Shown here piece by piece: positions 46,058-57,469 of a DNA stretch of 64,000 bases. The DNA is from Pseudopyrenochaeta lycopersici. Lineage: Eukaryota > Ascomycota > Dothideomycetes > Pleosporales > Pseudopyrenochaetaceae. The notes under the pieces were generated by a model. That model saw only the letters and a program-made list of their open reading frames with translations. It made no database searches and was not told the DNA's origin. The stretch covers positions 1,674,001 to 1,738,000 of the forward strand of contig NHZP01000003.1 in NCBI GenBank assembly GCA_003313425.1, read 5' to 3'. Position 1 is the first letter of the stretch. Each line of letters starts with the position of its first letter. The translations under genes and the position numbers were made by a program.

Positions 46058-48206
46058 TTAATCGATTCCAATCATCGTGCCATCACATCTCCAATCATCA
46101 ACTTCGACGCCTCTAGGTGCCGTGTTGATGGCCTCGGCGTCAACCTGGATGTGACTGAGCCATGTTCCCACTCGATTCGCACCAACCTTTCGTCCGTCTC
46201 TTGATAAGCCAGCCATCGTTGATGCTGCTGCGGGGGGCGGGGGAGGCCGTGTAGAGACCGGAGTTTCTCGGACGATACGGCGACTGCTGAAGAATGAAGG
46301 CCGGGGAGCAGCCGCTCGAGCTGCAGTGCGAGCAGCGGAGGTAGGCAAGGATCGAACAGCGTAAGAGTCATTCATGTGATGACCGCCGGAGTTGCCTAGA
46401 CCATAAACTTGGACAACTGGATCCGCTCGATGTAATTCTGATGCTGTAGGTGTGGGGTCAAGATGAAGCTGCGCTTGTAAGTGAGCAGAGAGTGTTCGAT
46501 CTGCACGATCCTGATCACGGCCACGGCCGCGGTCTCGCTCGCTGCGATGACGGGTACGTGCGCTCGAGCGGCGTGCTAAGGGCGGAGAGGGCTCTTCAAT
46601 AACCTCAATAACTTCAACATCTCCATGTTGCCGTTGTGTGTATGGAGTTCGCGTGTCGTTCAGGCGGTCGTCGTCATCGATGTTTTGATAATCGAACCAA
46701 GGGCAATTGCACGTCTTCCAGGGGGCAGCGCAGACCATGCAGAATTGAGCTGTACACCGGCTGTGGATGATATTAGACTTATTCGCATCGAGAGAAGACG
46801 TAGACCTACCAAGTCATGTGGTTGCAGCCTTCCTTCAGCTCAACTACGGCCTTGCAACTGTAGCACCTCTGCCAGCCCTTCTCCTTCGCCATTTGCACCA
46901 AACGATTTGTCTCCTCATCTTTGGGGCACTCTCGCCTTGTGTGAAACTTGCTATTGCACAAGACGCACACCTTTGTACTACACGATCCACATCGTGCGTA
47001 TTTTCTTCCATAGGTCAAATCCATGCGTATCCTTGACGGCTTGATCCACTGGCCACAACTTTTGGTTGGACAATACAGGCGATTGGCAGTCGTGTATTCT
47101 TGGTATTTCTTATTCCATAGTATCTTGAACTTGTCGTCAAACAAGCGTTCAGCATACTTCAAGGGAATGTGCTCAGTGGTACAGCATCTTGGAGGCATGT
47201 GCTGTGGATCTGCCACCGAGAGTGTGAATTGACGCTTCAAACAGGAATGACACATTCGGTGCCCGCATGCCAGTTTGACCGTCTTGTGGACTGGGAGCTC
47301 ATCGTTCATGCAGACGAGACAGTCGACTCTGGATCGAGGGTCAGCAAATTAGAGTGAGCAGCTGGCAGAGAACTGACCTTGGAACCTCCTTGTGTACCGC
47401 AGCGGACGATGTGCGTGGTGGTTGAGTCCTGAAGAAGCTAGACAGAAGCCCTCCAGTACTTCTCCGAGCGGTTTCCCTAATTGAATGCGCTCGTACAATC
47501 GGCGGTGACGTTGGAGGAGGTATCTTGATAGTACTGGTACGCCGCACGGTCGGCCTTGTCGCCATGTATCCTCTGCTCGACTCCCGTGCAGACGTGCTTC
47601 TGGATGATATCAGCATCCGTCCAGTAAAGGATGGCCACGACATTCTTACCTGCTCAATTGTGGGACCTCGACCCTGCGCACTGACGCGGATCCAGAACCT
47701 GAAAGTGGAGTATATGCAGTCCTGTTGGAAGAACCGCCCTCCTCGCTTCTCCTTCGTGCAGACGAGCGTCTAACACTAACCTCTTCCACAACACCTCTCG
47801 ACTTCGGCCGCCCATAGACGTAGTCATCGCTCCTGTCCTCTGCAACGACTTCCCTCTTCACTCGGCGACTGCCATCCCGTCTGATCTCTCGATGACTGCT
47901 CCGTGGCTTGTCCTTCACTCGCTCCACCCTTATCTCCTGGGCCATGCGCTCGTGGTCTCGACGCCGCTCGGTCTCTGACCTGGTGTAGTACGACTCTCGC
48001 CGTGCCCTCAAGTCATCAATGTCCAGCTCAGCCTCCCGTCTCGCGTCGTCTGCCCGTCGGCGCTCGCGGCGCTCTCGTTTGGCTGGAGATTGGTCGGTGG
48101 CGGCTTCCCGGGTCTTATGTCGACGTCGGTGTCTCCGTTCACGGTCGTCGTCTAGTTGTTCGTCGGCGTAGTATCGTGTGCCACGCTCATCGCGATCCCT
48201 CGCCAT
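46058..48206 (-). CDS. RBR-type (RING-IBR-RING) E3 ubiquitin ligase
   Basis: Exons 47650-48206, 47378-47599, 46810-47328 and 46058-46760 give 666 residues with all phases matching. The first 250 residues are highly charged Arg/Glu/Asp repeats and basic linkers, probably disordered. RING1 begins at about 263 (CLVCMND, then CGHRMCHSCLKRQF). The IBR follows (CPTKSCGQWI, then CGSCSTKVCVLC and HTRRECPKDEE). RING2 has CYSC, then GCNHMT joined by the last splice to CRCTAQFCMVC; the cysteine created at that splice (about 433) is placed as the catalytic, ubiquitin-accepting residue of RBR enzymes. The C-terminal 200 residues are low-complexity. The substrate is unknown. Confidence 0.9.
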
Positions 48207-48829
48207 CCCCAGGACGCTGCAGGGTATATATCACTTGCCCGGCTGCCAGCCTCGCAAGTCACAGGCTCTGGCAGACTCTCAGGCAGCGGTGCAGGCGGGC
48301 GCACAGAAGGGGCACGTTGTGTGGAGGGTTGCGGTGGGCGTGATGGACGGACAGCGAACACCTGCAGGCAGGCCAACCCTGATCAGACAAAGGCTGACCA
48401 CTTGCACGGGGCAAGCCGTCGGCGGTGAAGCGCGCGGCGTGGACGGGGTGCCTGTTGATCAATGTGCACCCTACCCGCTTTCAAGGGTTTCTCGCTAATT
48501 CGCCTAGCGGCAACAGGGATGAGCGTCAGGCGTCGACGGACTGGCTGCCAGTTGTCTCAGCGCAGAAGCAGATGATGTAGGTGATGGCCTCTGGCAGCCG
48601 GAATCATGTTGGGTCTCCACACAGTATGCACAGTTGCGTCGCCGGGGAAGAACATGCGTCGATCTGTCATGATTCGTGCGAAGGCGCCGCACTGCCTCTC
48701 GGGGCAACGTTCGGGCTGCGAAGGGCAGATGCGACGCGAATCCGCTGAGAGATGACTCGCCACAGATGCGCGAAAAGGTTTATTGCAGAACCTAATTGCA
48801 AAGTGGGACTGCGCCCAAATGCGACACCC
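48207..48829. other. intergenic, 0.6 kb
   Basis: Promoter of the RBR gene and 3' flank of the zinc transporter gene, both minus strand. Overlapping frames of 60-106 codons have no recognisable domain. Confidence 0.5.
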
Positions 48830-50335
48830 TCAGTCCTTCTCGAGTGTGATTTGCGTGGATACCTCCCACTTCTGCCCTCCACTGCCATATCCGCCGCCCA
48901 AGCGATTGCGCACCATGCTACCAATGCGGTCGCGAAGGCGCCCAATTTCCTCCAGATTCCGCACTCGCAGCTTCAGGTTTGCCTGACACAGTCCATAGTG
49001 TACCTGCCAGAACTTTGCCTCCTCCACTGCGCTCACTGCTGGGTCCGTTTCCAGATCGTACATGACATCCGATATACCGGGACCCGAATAGGACATTAAA
49101 AGCATTTTCCCCAACGACCATCCTTGGACCCACCCCAGTGCTACCATGGCGAAAGCAACAGAAAATGACAGAGTTCGGTCTAGCCAGACGTACATTTGTA
49201 TACTGAGGAGCGGGAGAAGTAGAAGGAGCGCTGAGCAGGACAGCGTCAGAAAGTGAGAAGGGTTGCTCAGCACCGAGGGCAGGTTGGCAATGGCTCCAAG
49301 TCTCATAACCTTCCCAATGCGAGCATGGTTCTTGAGCACAATTGCTGAGACCAGGGTCGAGACAATTCCACTCAAAGCAGCAAGATCAATGCTGCCAGGA
49401 GATACCCGCTCGTGGGCGTCTGCATGATGCGCGTGGTGCCCACCTGTGTCCTCCAATGCATGTGTTAGCCCATGAGAGATGAGGTCCAATCCCATGAAAA
49501 GCAAGCCAACAGACATGCCCAATCCCGCAATGACCTCCAAGCGTTCGAATCCGAATGGGTGACGTATACTCGATCGCTTCCAGACTTCAAAGTTGGCTCC
49601 AATGTCGACAGCTACGCAAAGACAGGCCCCAAGCGCATCGTAGAATATCAGACGAGACAGTACTGTGAGTGCCAGTGATTCATGTGCGCCCCATTGTACA
49701 AGACCGGCCACGACCAGGTGACTAAAGCACCATACCAGTCGAAGCTTTTGGTCTTTGGACATGGACGACCGGTACTCTTTGAACGTGGGGATTGGGAGCG
49801 AGGCTGGGAGTTGAAGAGGCGCGCGTGGCGCAGGCTCCAGAAATATCTGGTGGGACACACTACTGTGCTTGTACTTGTGTCCTCGTCTTCGGCCCACGTC
49901 CTACTACTGTCAGGCCGAACTGGAGCGAGTCAGGTGTAGACTTACATTTTGCTTAGGCAGGGCTCTATCGGGTTGGTAGGCCATGGGCTGGAAGTTGAAG
50001 GGGTTGCGGACATTCTCTGACCCGCTCAATGAAGGCGCGTCGGTATCGTTTGTTCCGCTGGCCGCACTGGCTGGGGTGTACGGGAAGGAGGCACTTGCAG
50101 GCGTGTAGATGGTATTGGGGGAAGCCTTCTGGGAGATGGAGTCACTTGGAGCGAGAGCCGCATACTGCCTCGACGGGAAAGTTGCTGACATTGGGGAGAG
50201 CGCATTCGAGTCGAATCCCAGGTTTCCAGGAGACAGCTCGCCCTCGAATCCGAGGCCAACGGCTTGCGGCGTGTCCTCGTCAGGAGGCGGCGTCGGGGTC
50301 CGCGGTGGGACGGGCAAGGGCATGTTCGACGCCAT
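48830..50335 (-). CDS. zrg17: cation diffusion facilitator, Zrg17-type zinc transporter
   Basis: Exons 49946-50335 and 48830-49900 give 486 residues. The first exon encodes a Pro/Ser-rich cytosolic N-terminus. The splice uses the last of three nearby TAG acceptors, which avoids two stops and yields the conserved RRRGHKYKHSSVSHQIFLE. About six membrane helices follow, with a His-rich loop (GGHHAHHADAH) between helices, then a short cytosolic C-domain. Zrg17 family members pair with another transporter (Cis4/Msc2) to load zinc into the early secretory pathway (known in yeasts). The absence of some metal-site residues is typical of this subunit type. It is divergent from the two-pass membrane protein. 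Confidence 0.82.
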
Positions 50336-50656
50336 GATGGACGCTTAAGGAACGACAGTAGGGAATGACAGCTAAGGACAGCGCATCGCAAGGTGAATGA
50401 AGGCGGCAGTCCTGTATGGGAAGTGGAGGGGAAATTGGGGGAGACCTTCCGTATGCAGTTTGGGCGAGGTTCGGGAGGGTCGGTAACCCCCCTGCGGCCA
50501 ATGCGCGTCCTGCAAGGCCGCAATCAGAGGGCGCGCACTGTTGCAAGCCACACGTCCGAGGCATGACGGAACGCTTCTGCCGTCGTTGATAGATTAGACG
50601 CGAAACATGACACTTCTAGACTGCCGCGAACTGCATGATTTGTAGGCGCACAGAGA

Positions 50657-51691
50657 ATGGATGGTGGGACAGGTCCGCGCCGACAAGCCAGCCATGAAAC
50701 AGCACCGTTGCTGGGCCAGACGGTGAAGAACAATGACGGAGCCGCCGGCAAGCAAGATGATAAGCGCACCAAGTCTGGAGGCATCCTAGGCGGCCTCTTG
50801 TCACTGAAACCTCCAAAGGAGACTGCGCCAAAGTTGCCAAAGTTGCCAATGGCGGAGGAAGGCCCGGATGGGGGACATTCGCACGACGCGGAGAGCACGA
50901 AGAAGGGTTCATCCATCGCGACAGCCCTGCGCCAGAGTCAGGGCAGGAAGAGGACGGGGTCATTGAGAAAAGCAGCCATGGCCAAGATGCGGGAGCGAAG
51001 CAGCTCACTGCGCAAGGAGCGCACCGCCGTCAAGCCGTCATCTATCAGCACCACCATGAACTCAATCTCACCCAGCGATCATGGGCCTACCCATCACTTC
51101 GGCTACGATCCTGCCTCTCCATCAGCCAGTCATGCATCGCTCGAGAGTCTCGAGAATCCAGTCCCGCAACTCCTCACGTCGCCCATGACTAGCCCAATCG
51201 GACCTTATGCATCGACCACCGACGAAGATGAGAACGTGCCGTTCCATCGCGTCTCTGCCTCAAGCAGCACCTCGTCTCTTCACGCTCTAGCGCAAGACTC
51301 TGCCATGTCTCTCTCGCGCCGCCGCTCAAACCGCAGCCAGCAGCGCGCCCCTCCTCCCATGGACGCCCCCGCCTCTGATCTGGACATAGCTGACGACTGG
51401 GACTACAGCGAGACGGAGTGGTGGGGCTGGGTCATGCTCATAATGACCTGGATTGTGTTTGTCGTTGGAATGGGCTCATGTCTCGGTGTGTGGAGCTGGG
51501 CGTGGGATGTCGGCGAGACACCTTATGCACCGCCTGAGCTAGAAGACGATGCAACGCTACCGATCACTGGATACTATCCGGCCTTGATGGTCTGCACTGC
51601 AGTCATGAGCTGGGTATGGGTTGTAGTCGCCTGGGTGGGCATGAAGTACTTCAGACATGCCAAAGTAGTGGGTGAAGAAGGCCAGTCTTGA
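50657..51691 (+). CDS. conserved two-pass membrane protein of unknown function
   Basis: A single exon of 344 residues starting at the first ATG. The N-terminal 235 residues are Ser/Lys/Pro-rich, low-complexity and probably phosphorylated. A conserved-looking C-terminal part has an acidic motif (DDWDYSETEWWGW), a first membrane helix (VMLIMTWIVFVVGMGSCLGVW), a Pro-rich lumenal loop (VGETPYAPPELEDD), and a second helix (PALMVCTAVMSWVWVVVAWVG) ending KYFRHAK. I recall near-identical C-termini in many ascomycetes but no assigned function. Divergent promoter of 321 bases shared with the zinc transporter, so co-expression is possible (inference). Confidence 0.8.
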   Translation: MDGGTGPRRQASHETAPLLGQTVKNNDGAAGKQDDKRTKSGGILGGLLSLKPPKETAPKLPKLPMAEEGPDGGHSHDAESTKKGSSIATALRQSQGRKRTGSLRKAAMAKMRERSSSLRKERTAVKPSSISTTMNSISPSDHGPTHHFGYDPASPSASHASLESLENPVPQLLTSPMTSPIGPYASTTDEDENVPFHRVSASSSTSSLHALAQDSAMSLSRRRSNRSQQRAPPPMDAPASDLDIADDWDYSETEWWGWVMLIMTWIVFVVGMGSCLGVWSWAWDVGETPYAPPELEDDATLPITGYYPALMVCTAVMSWVWVVVAWVGMKYFRHAKVVGEEGQS

Positions 51692-52263
51692 CGACAGGCA
51701 CAGTACCTGTTCGACTGCGGCTCGCATGAAGCATCCGTTCGCCTGCTTTAGAGTAGTCGTTTCTAGTCTGCTGTCTTCGCTTAACGGTTCTGCTATATTA
51801 GCAATATGCTGTTGGGCTTGAAACAATAACCCTTATTATGGCTACTAAGCCTTTTCCCTCCTTGCCATCGTACTTTTCTTGCATCCGTACCCACAATTCC
51901 GTCCCTCTTAATTGTCTTAATACATGCTCAAAACTCAAAATCTGCATCATCTGACTGCTCTTCGCAATGCAGAAGTCTGTCGTCGAGCAGATAGCACCTT
52001 CTTGTCTCGCCCCGTCGTCGTCCAATAAGTCGGGCCCAAACTCAAAGCTCGGCCCGCTGTTGTTTCAAGGTTTCTACCCTCCATTACGGACCAACAGCCG
52101 TGCTTGGGTATGGTGCGAATACCTAGTCATTGTCACAGCATGGCGCAATCTCGATCCAAGCAATGTCTGTGTCAGGATGTTGCTGGTTGCTACTTTATAG
52201 TTAGGCTGAGCGGCATCCGTAATTACTCCGTCCTGCAACTTCATATGTATAATTGCGCGCAGG
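51692..52263. other. intergenic, 0.6 kb
   Basis: 3' flank of the membrane protein gene and promoter of the next gene. No feature recognised. Confidence 0.5.
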
Positions 52264-53253
52264 ATGCACACCGACGAAGAAAAAACTTCACGATGTAGCA
52301 CATCGACCATGGAATTGCGCAGGAACCCGCAGCGGAGGTGCAAGACGGAAGGACTGCTACCGCCAGTCAACGCAGTTGAGTACCAGGCAGTCAAAATCGT
52401 GGCCGAGAGGATTGTCGACCTCGAGTGCGAAGAGAAGGAACGAAGTGGACGGCGAGCTGTTGGGATCACGCATAAGCGCAAATTCGATATCGTACTTCCT
52501 GAAGGCCCTCGTCCTATTGTCGATGAGCCGTTCCCATTTTTCAGACTACCACAAGAACTCCGCGATCAAGTATACTCATACCTGGTCACCCGACAAGGGC
52601 CACATCGCAAATCAGTAATCGAGGCCATCTCTATCCTGAAAAATCGAAAGAAACGGACTGCTGCTCAAGCGGCCCGCGACCGGATCAACCGACAACGGCT
52701 GTCGAGCGGGAAGTGCTCGATATCTGCTCGAACCGCGGTCACCAATCCTATCCTTCATCTGGAATTACTTCGCGCTTCCCGGCGAATGTGTGATGAGGCG
52801 AGCGACTGTATGTACAGCAACAATTGGTTCGCTATATCGCTAAGCAAACTCCCGTCGTCTGCCATCGAAGCTCCATCCGGATGGGAACTGTCCCGCGTCA
52901 AAAAGCTACAAGTAGAACTCCAGTTGAAAGATGCGTTGCGTATGAATAGTTACGTCGACTGGCCTACGTTCTTCTCTTCATTTCCATCTCTGCGCTTGCT
53001 GCGTATTATACCTACTTTCCATCCACGGTACTACGAGTGGGCGCATACAGAGTTATTGGACTGGCAAACAACGTCCTACATCCACAAAGCGTTTTTCAGA
53101 GAATTACTGGCCGCTGTTCCTAGCCATGTAGATCTTAAAATGGGCTGTTCGCAGGAATTAAATTCGGGCATGGAACTCCAGGGGAAAGCTGTGGTGGACA
53201 AGAAGCTGCTTGTTGACATGTTTAGCGAGTTGGGAGCTCGCAAACACCACTAA
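52264..53253 (+). CDS. F-box-like (2EXR-type) orphan protein
   Basis: A single exon of 329 residues; an internal ATG at 52309 in a better context could be the true start. Residues about 86-105 (FPFFRLPQELRDQVYSYLV) form the F-box-like or 2EXR motif found in large fungal families. It is followed by LLRASRRMCDEASDCMYSNN, the second helical block typical of the same families, and a basic patch (NRKKRTAAQAARDRINRQR). No catalytic residues are visible. The function is unknown; a substrate adaptor role is a possibility only. Confidence 0.72.
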   Translation: MHTDEEKTSRCSTSTMELRRNPQRRCKTEGLLPPVNAVEYQAVKIVAERIVDLECEEKERSGRRAVGITHKRKFDIVLPEGPRPIVDEPFPFFRLPQELRDQVYSYLVTRQGPHRKSVIEAISILKNRKKRTAAQAARDRINRQRLSSGKCSISARTAVTNPILHLELLRASRRMCDEASDCMYSNNWFAISLSKLPSSAIEAPSGWELSRVKKLQVELQLKDALRMNSYVDWPTFFSSFPSLRLLRIIPTFHPRYYEWAHTELLDWQTTSYIHKAFFRELLAAVPSHVDLKMGCSQELNSGMELQGKAVVDKKLLVDMFSELGARKHH

Positions 53254-53573
53254 GAAGCCTTTCGGAGCCTCGATTTACGAAGCATGTCAAAGTGGAGCGA
53301 GAGTCTAGCACCGGGGAAATTATGGATCTTGCTCACTAAATCGATATGTCACCCCAACTTCTTTAAAGGAGAGGATCGAAGCTTTGATACACCTCATGCA
53401 GCTCCTCAGTGACGTGCGTCGCGGCGTGTGAGATTGTGGAGAGATGACATAATTATGTCATATGGAAGCTCTGACCCGAACACCCAACCCAAAGCTCAAT
53501 CTCAGGTCCCAAACTTCGTCCAGTATTTCTGAGATTTCTTCTCAATTACAATTCTAATCGATCAATTTACACT
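53254..53573. other. intergenic, 0.3 kb
   Basis: Promoter region with C/T-rich and A/T-rich leader directly before the next start codon. No other feature seen. Confidence 0.45.
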
Positions 53574-54170
53574 ATGAGCTTCCTTCGCCCCGTGCCGATG
53601 TTGCGTTCAGCAGTGCTCCGCCCGGCGGTTCTCGCAAGATCTCCTCGAGCCCTTTTTCAAGCCCGTTTCGCCTCACAAGACTACGGCTCCGGCGAAGGCG
53701 ATCCAGTTGGCGAGAAACCTCAGCAACAGGGCAAAAACCCTAGTGAAAACATAGAGCACCCCGGCCCGCCCCCTCCAAAGGTCGCACAAGGCAAATCCTC
53801 GTCATCACCCGATGAGGATAAATCCTCCTCCGCGAACAATTCGACCCAAAAAGCCTCCCAATCATCCTCATCATCTAACAAGAGCAACTCGTCTTCAGGC
53901 AAGCGCGAGTTCTCAACGTCAACACGTCGCCAGAGCAAGGCAGAGCCCAGTGTAAATCAAGCCCAGAAAAACAAGCCCAAGCCTGACGAAGTCAAAGGTG
54001 CCGAACCCAAGATCCTAAATGAGAACCCGCCGAGTGGCGAGGAGCAGAGCGAGGACGTGAAGACGCATAATGAAGAAATGAGCAACCGGGCTGAGCAGGC
54101 GCATGCAAGAGTAAGTAACGAAGATGCGGAGAAGGATAAGGTGTCGGATAAGTTTTGGAAAGGTCAGTAG
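53574..54170 (+). CDS. low-complexity mitochondrial protein, 198 residues
   Basis: A single exon. The basic, Arg/Ser/Ala-rich N-terminus (PRALFQARFASQDYGSG) is a good mitochondrial presequence, with a cleavage-like site before ASQDYGSG. The mature part is Ser/Lys/Glu-rich and contains the recurring ascomycete words QGKNPSENIEHPGPPPP and PKILNENPPSGEEQSEDVK. I recall orthologues across filamentous ascomycetes but no assigned function. It has no membrane helix or cysteine. Confidence 0.75.
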   Translation: MSFLRPVPMLRSAVLRPAVLARSPRALFQARFASQDYGSGEGDPVGEKPQQQGKNPSENIEHPGPPPPKVAQGKSSSSPDEDKSSSANNSTQKASQSSSSSNKSNSSSGKREFSTSTRRQSKAEPSVNQAQKNKPKPDEVKGAEPKILNENPPSGEEQSEDVKTHNEEMSNRAEQAHARVSNEDAEKDKVSDKFWKGQ

Positions 54171-55134
54171 ATGTACGACATGAAGCAAAGTAGTTGTTGA
54201 AGTGTGCTGACCCTTGGTAGGTGACGGCGGAGTTAAAGGATGAATAATAAGCCAGTAGCGAATATGAGACTGTCGATGGAGATTGTACGATTAATTATAG
54301 GAGTTGGGCTCAAATGGCATTCAAAATATAACACTAGTCAATGATCATGGTCATATCGTGTTTGTTGATACTGATGTATCAAGGCGCAGTGACATACAGA
54401 ACTTGTGCGTGTCAATCTACGTAGCGTCAGCAGGACCATTCACTCTGCGTTGCATGCGTGCGATTATCGAACGCTGTCATCACGAAACATGCTTATTTCT
54501 CAAACTCGTCAATATCTCGCGTACATGCAGAATTGAATTTCTGTCCATGCTGAAATTGAGGCGACATTGACAGGCCCATAACTTTTTGTGCATCCATTGT
54601 TTTGATGATGACGTAAGGGGCGGCAAAGGCGTCGATCCCCGCATTGATTCGTGATGGAAATTTCGAAATGCCATCAGCACACGCAACCGCTCCACGGCAT
54701 CACATGGAAAGCAGGAAGGCATGACTTCACTGCTCTTGCCCTCAATGAGGTTTTGACATTTGCACGAAACGTCAGGCAGGGTTTCAGGAGCGTGCAGCGG
54801 CCAGCAACGCGCAGGCCCAGACCAGGCACTCGAAAGGCGATCTCACAATTGCGCACCCCAAAAACGCGATCATGTAGAGTGGCCATAGCTCCCCATTGGT
54901 TGCGGGGCGAGGCAGGCGCGCCCTTGACCTTGTTTGTCCCAGCTCAACCAACGTGCAAACTACGTCACTAACACACACATTCTACCCGCCTCCCATTGTC
55001 TCCCCTCTTAAAGCTCTTCGTTGCCTCAATCACCTACACTCTATCCTCATTGCCGCGCCCGACTAGCCCTCTAATCTTGACTTTGATTCATCTATCGAAA
55101 TTACAAATAAACACACAGTCGGTATCTACACAAG
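54171..55134. other. intergenic, 1.0 kb
   Basis: 3' flank of the mitochondrial protein gene and promoter of ISH1. A C/T-rich tract (about 54,985-55,065) before the start is typical of strongly expressed fungal genes. Confidence 0.5.
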
Positions 55135-56597
55135 ATGAGGTTTTCCCTTGCTTCCACCCTCGTGGTGACGCTCGCTGCTCAGGCAACAGCCAACAGCTGG
55201 TTTGGCAACGCCGGTGCGTATAGTGGGAACCCCTCCTTTTTTATTATCCCTCAGTGTGGAGTCTCTTGATCACGATCCCAGCAGTGGGATTTGAACAAGA
55301 TCGACTCATCAAACCATGAAGCATATCATACTGACAGCAGGAAGCAGTCTACGACAAATGGCATGAGACGGAGCTAGAGCGTTGGCTCTCGGACCACAAC
55401 ATCCCTCATCCGTCGCCTTCTGACCGCAAGAACCTCCAGAGCACGGTCAAGGCCCACTGGAACGACAAGGTTGTCTCTCCTTACACCAGTTGGGACGCAC
55501 AAACTCTCACCAACTACCTGGGCCTCAAGGGCCAACAGGCAAAGAAGGGCACTGAGAAGGATGCAAAGAGCCTTGCCGAGCAGGTCAAGGTGTACTGGAC
55601 CGAGACTGAGGATTCAGCGAACCAAGCTTATGGTAATGTTAGGGAATGGATCTTCGACACGTAAGTATCACGACAATCCCAATAATGAAATATACTAAAG
55701 CTTCATAGTTGGTCAGATTCGCAGCTCAAGGCATTTGCCGACAAGCATGGCATCCCAGTTCCCCAGCCTCGTCAGCGCGACTCTCTTCTCGCAGCTGTCC
55801 GTGACAACTATCAGTCTGTTGCAGAGAAGGCTAAGGAGACCGCAAACTACCCCGGTGACTGGCTCTATGCTTCCTGGTCTGACTCCGACCTCAAGGCTTG
55901 GTTTGATGAGCGCGGCTACAATGTTCCTCAGCCCTCTACCCGCGACTCATTGATTGCCAACATTCGTCGCCAATCCCGCCTCGCCAGCTTGAACGCTCAG
56001 GGTGCCTACGCATCGGCCTCATCTGCTGCCGCCGCTGCTCAGTCTAGCCTCAGCGATGCACTCCTCGACTCGTGGTCTGATAGCCAGATTAAGGAATGGG
56101 CCGACAAGAATGGCATCAAGGTTCCTCAGGGCTCCAAGCGCAATGAGCTCATTGCTCTTGCCCGCAAGCACCGTGCCCGTATCTATGGTGACAGCGCTTC
56201 CGCAACCGCTGGCTCTGCCTACGGGGCTGCTACCTCCAAAGCCGGCAACCAGTACGCTGCGGCTACTGGTGGCTTCGCCTACTACACCGACTTGATCAAG
56301 CAACAGATTGGTCTTGCTACAGCCAATGCGGCCTCCGCTACCGATGCCGCTGCTGCCAGCGCCAGCTCGGCCTCTGCTCGTGCTTCTTCCAGTGCTAAGT
56401 CTCTTACTGGTGCCGCTGCTAAGGCCGCCTCTTCGTCCTCTTCCTCAATCTCGAAGTCTGCAGCCAGCGCCTCTGCTGCCGCCGCTAAGTCCGCCTCCAG
56501 TGCTTCCTCGGCTGCTTCCAAGTCTGCTAAGAGCGGATACGATGCTGCCGCTGCGAGCGCCAGCTCTGCCTCTGCGAAGGCTAAGGCTGAGTTGTAA
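55135..56597 (+). CDS. ish1: Ish1-type stress-responsive nuclear-envelope protein
   Basis: Exons 55135-55213, 55348-55660 and 55709-56597 give 426 residues. The signal peptide is MRFSLASTLVVTLAAQATA. At least four LEM/HeH-like repeats follow, each with a W-x-D/S-x-x-L-x-x-W/F start and a GI-x-VP-x-P loop: HNIPHPSPSDRKNL, DTWSDSQLKAFADKHGIPVP, ASWSDSDLKAWFDERGYNVP and DSWSDSQIKEWADKNGIKVP. The tail of about 120 residues is Ala/Ser-rich. Fission-yeast Ish1 is a stress- and stationary-phase-induced nuclear-envelope protein with the same repeats. A lumenal or nuclear-envelope location is inferred from the signal peptide and family. Confidence 0.9.
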
Positions 56598-57469
56598 ATG
56601 AAACAGCTCTCGCTATGAAGCAATTGACAAGTAACGTCAAGCTGTTATTCATCGAATATATGGCTCCTGCACGTATCATATTACGACACGACCTTACGAC
56701 AGCCGTATGGCTTGGCGGCCAACGAAAAGAAGTAATTGGGACCCTGTAACATTAGAACCATGACGACGATATCCCCTCTGTGAGCTCCTGGCAGGCCTCT
56801 GGAGGGTCTTTGTGCTTTTTCCCTTGTGGGCTTGGAATGAAAGGGTGGCGTCTATATAGCTCATTTCGCAGTGATAATGAAAACTTAAATCAATTCCTTG
56901 TCATACTATATCTTTTAAAGTCTTCTCGCGATTGGCTCAATACGGTATGCATAATTGGTTTGACGTGTGAATCATTCAAAGTGGTTTTAAGAGTGGGTTT
57001 CAGCGGCGCAGAGCCCAGGTTTGTTTGTGCAAGCAGCAAGCAAAGTTTACATTATAGGGCCTAGACTGGTAGTTTTAAGCATGCGGCCATCGTCCTGTAC
57101 CATGTGAGGACGAGAGAAATATGTCATGATTCGCTGGTCACCAAGGTACTTCGGTCCACGATTAGAGGAACACACACGACACTTAAGACGCCAATGGAGC
57201 GCCCCAGCAACAACTTCCGGGTATTGAAAGGTGTGAATAACGTTATCAAATCTTTAGCTAACAACTATACCTGCGAGCCTAATATTCGATCACGAAAACC
57301 AGAAGCCGGTTTTTGAAGGTAGAATGAGTGTATGTTACAAATCGAAGCCAACTATATCAAGACTACAAATGATGGTACTGCGAGATCAAAACACGACGTT
57401 TGATTCTGTAAAGAGAGCGCGACACTGGGTGCCGAAGTCTCAGCTCCCACGATGAGCTAAGGCGAGCAG
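56598..57469. other. intergenic, 0.9 kb
   Basis: 3' flank of ISH1, then TA-richer sequence. Frames under 95 codons show nothing recognisable. Confidence 0.45.
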
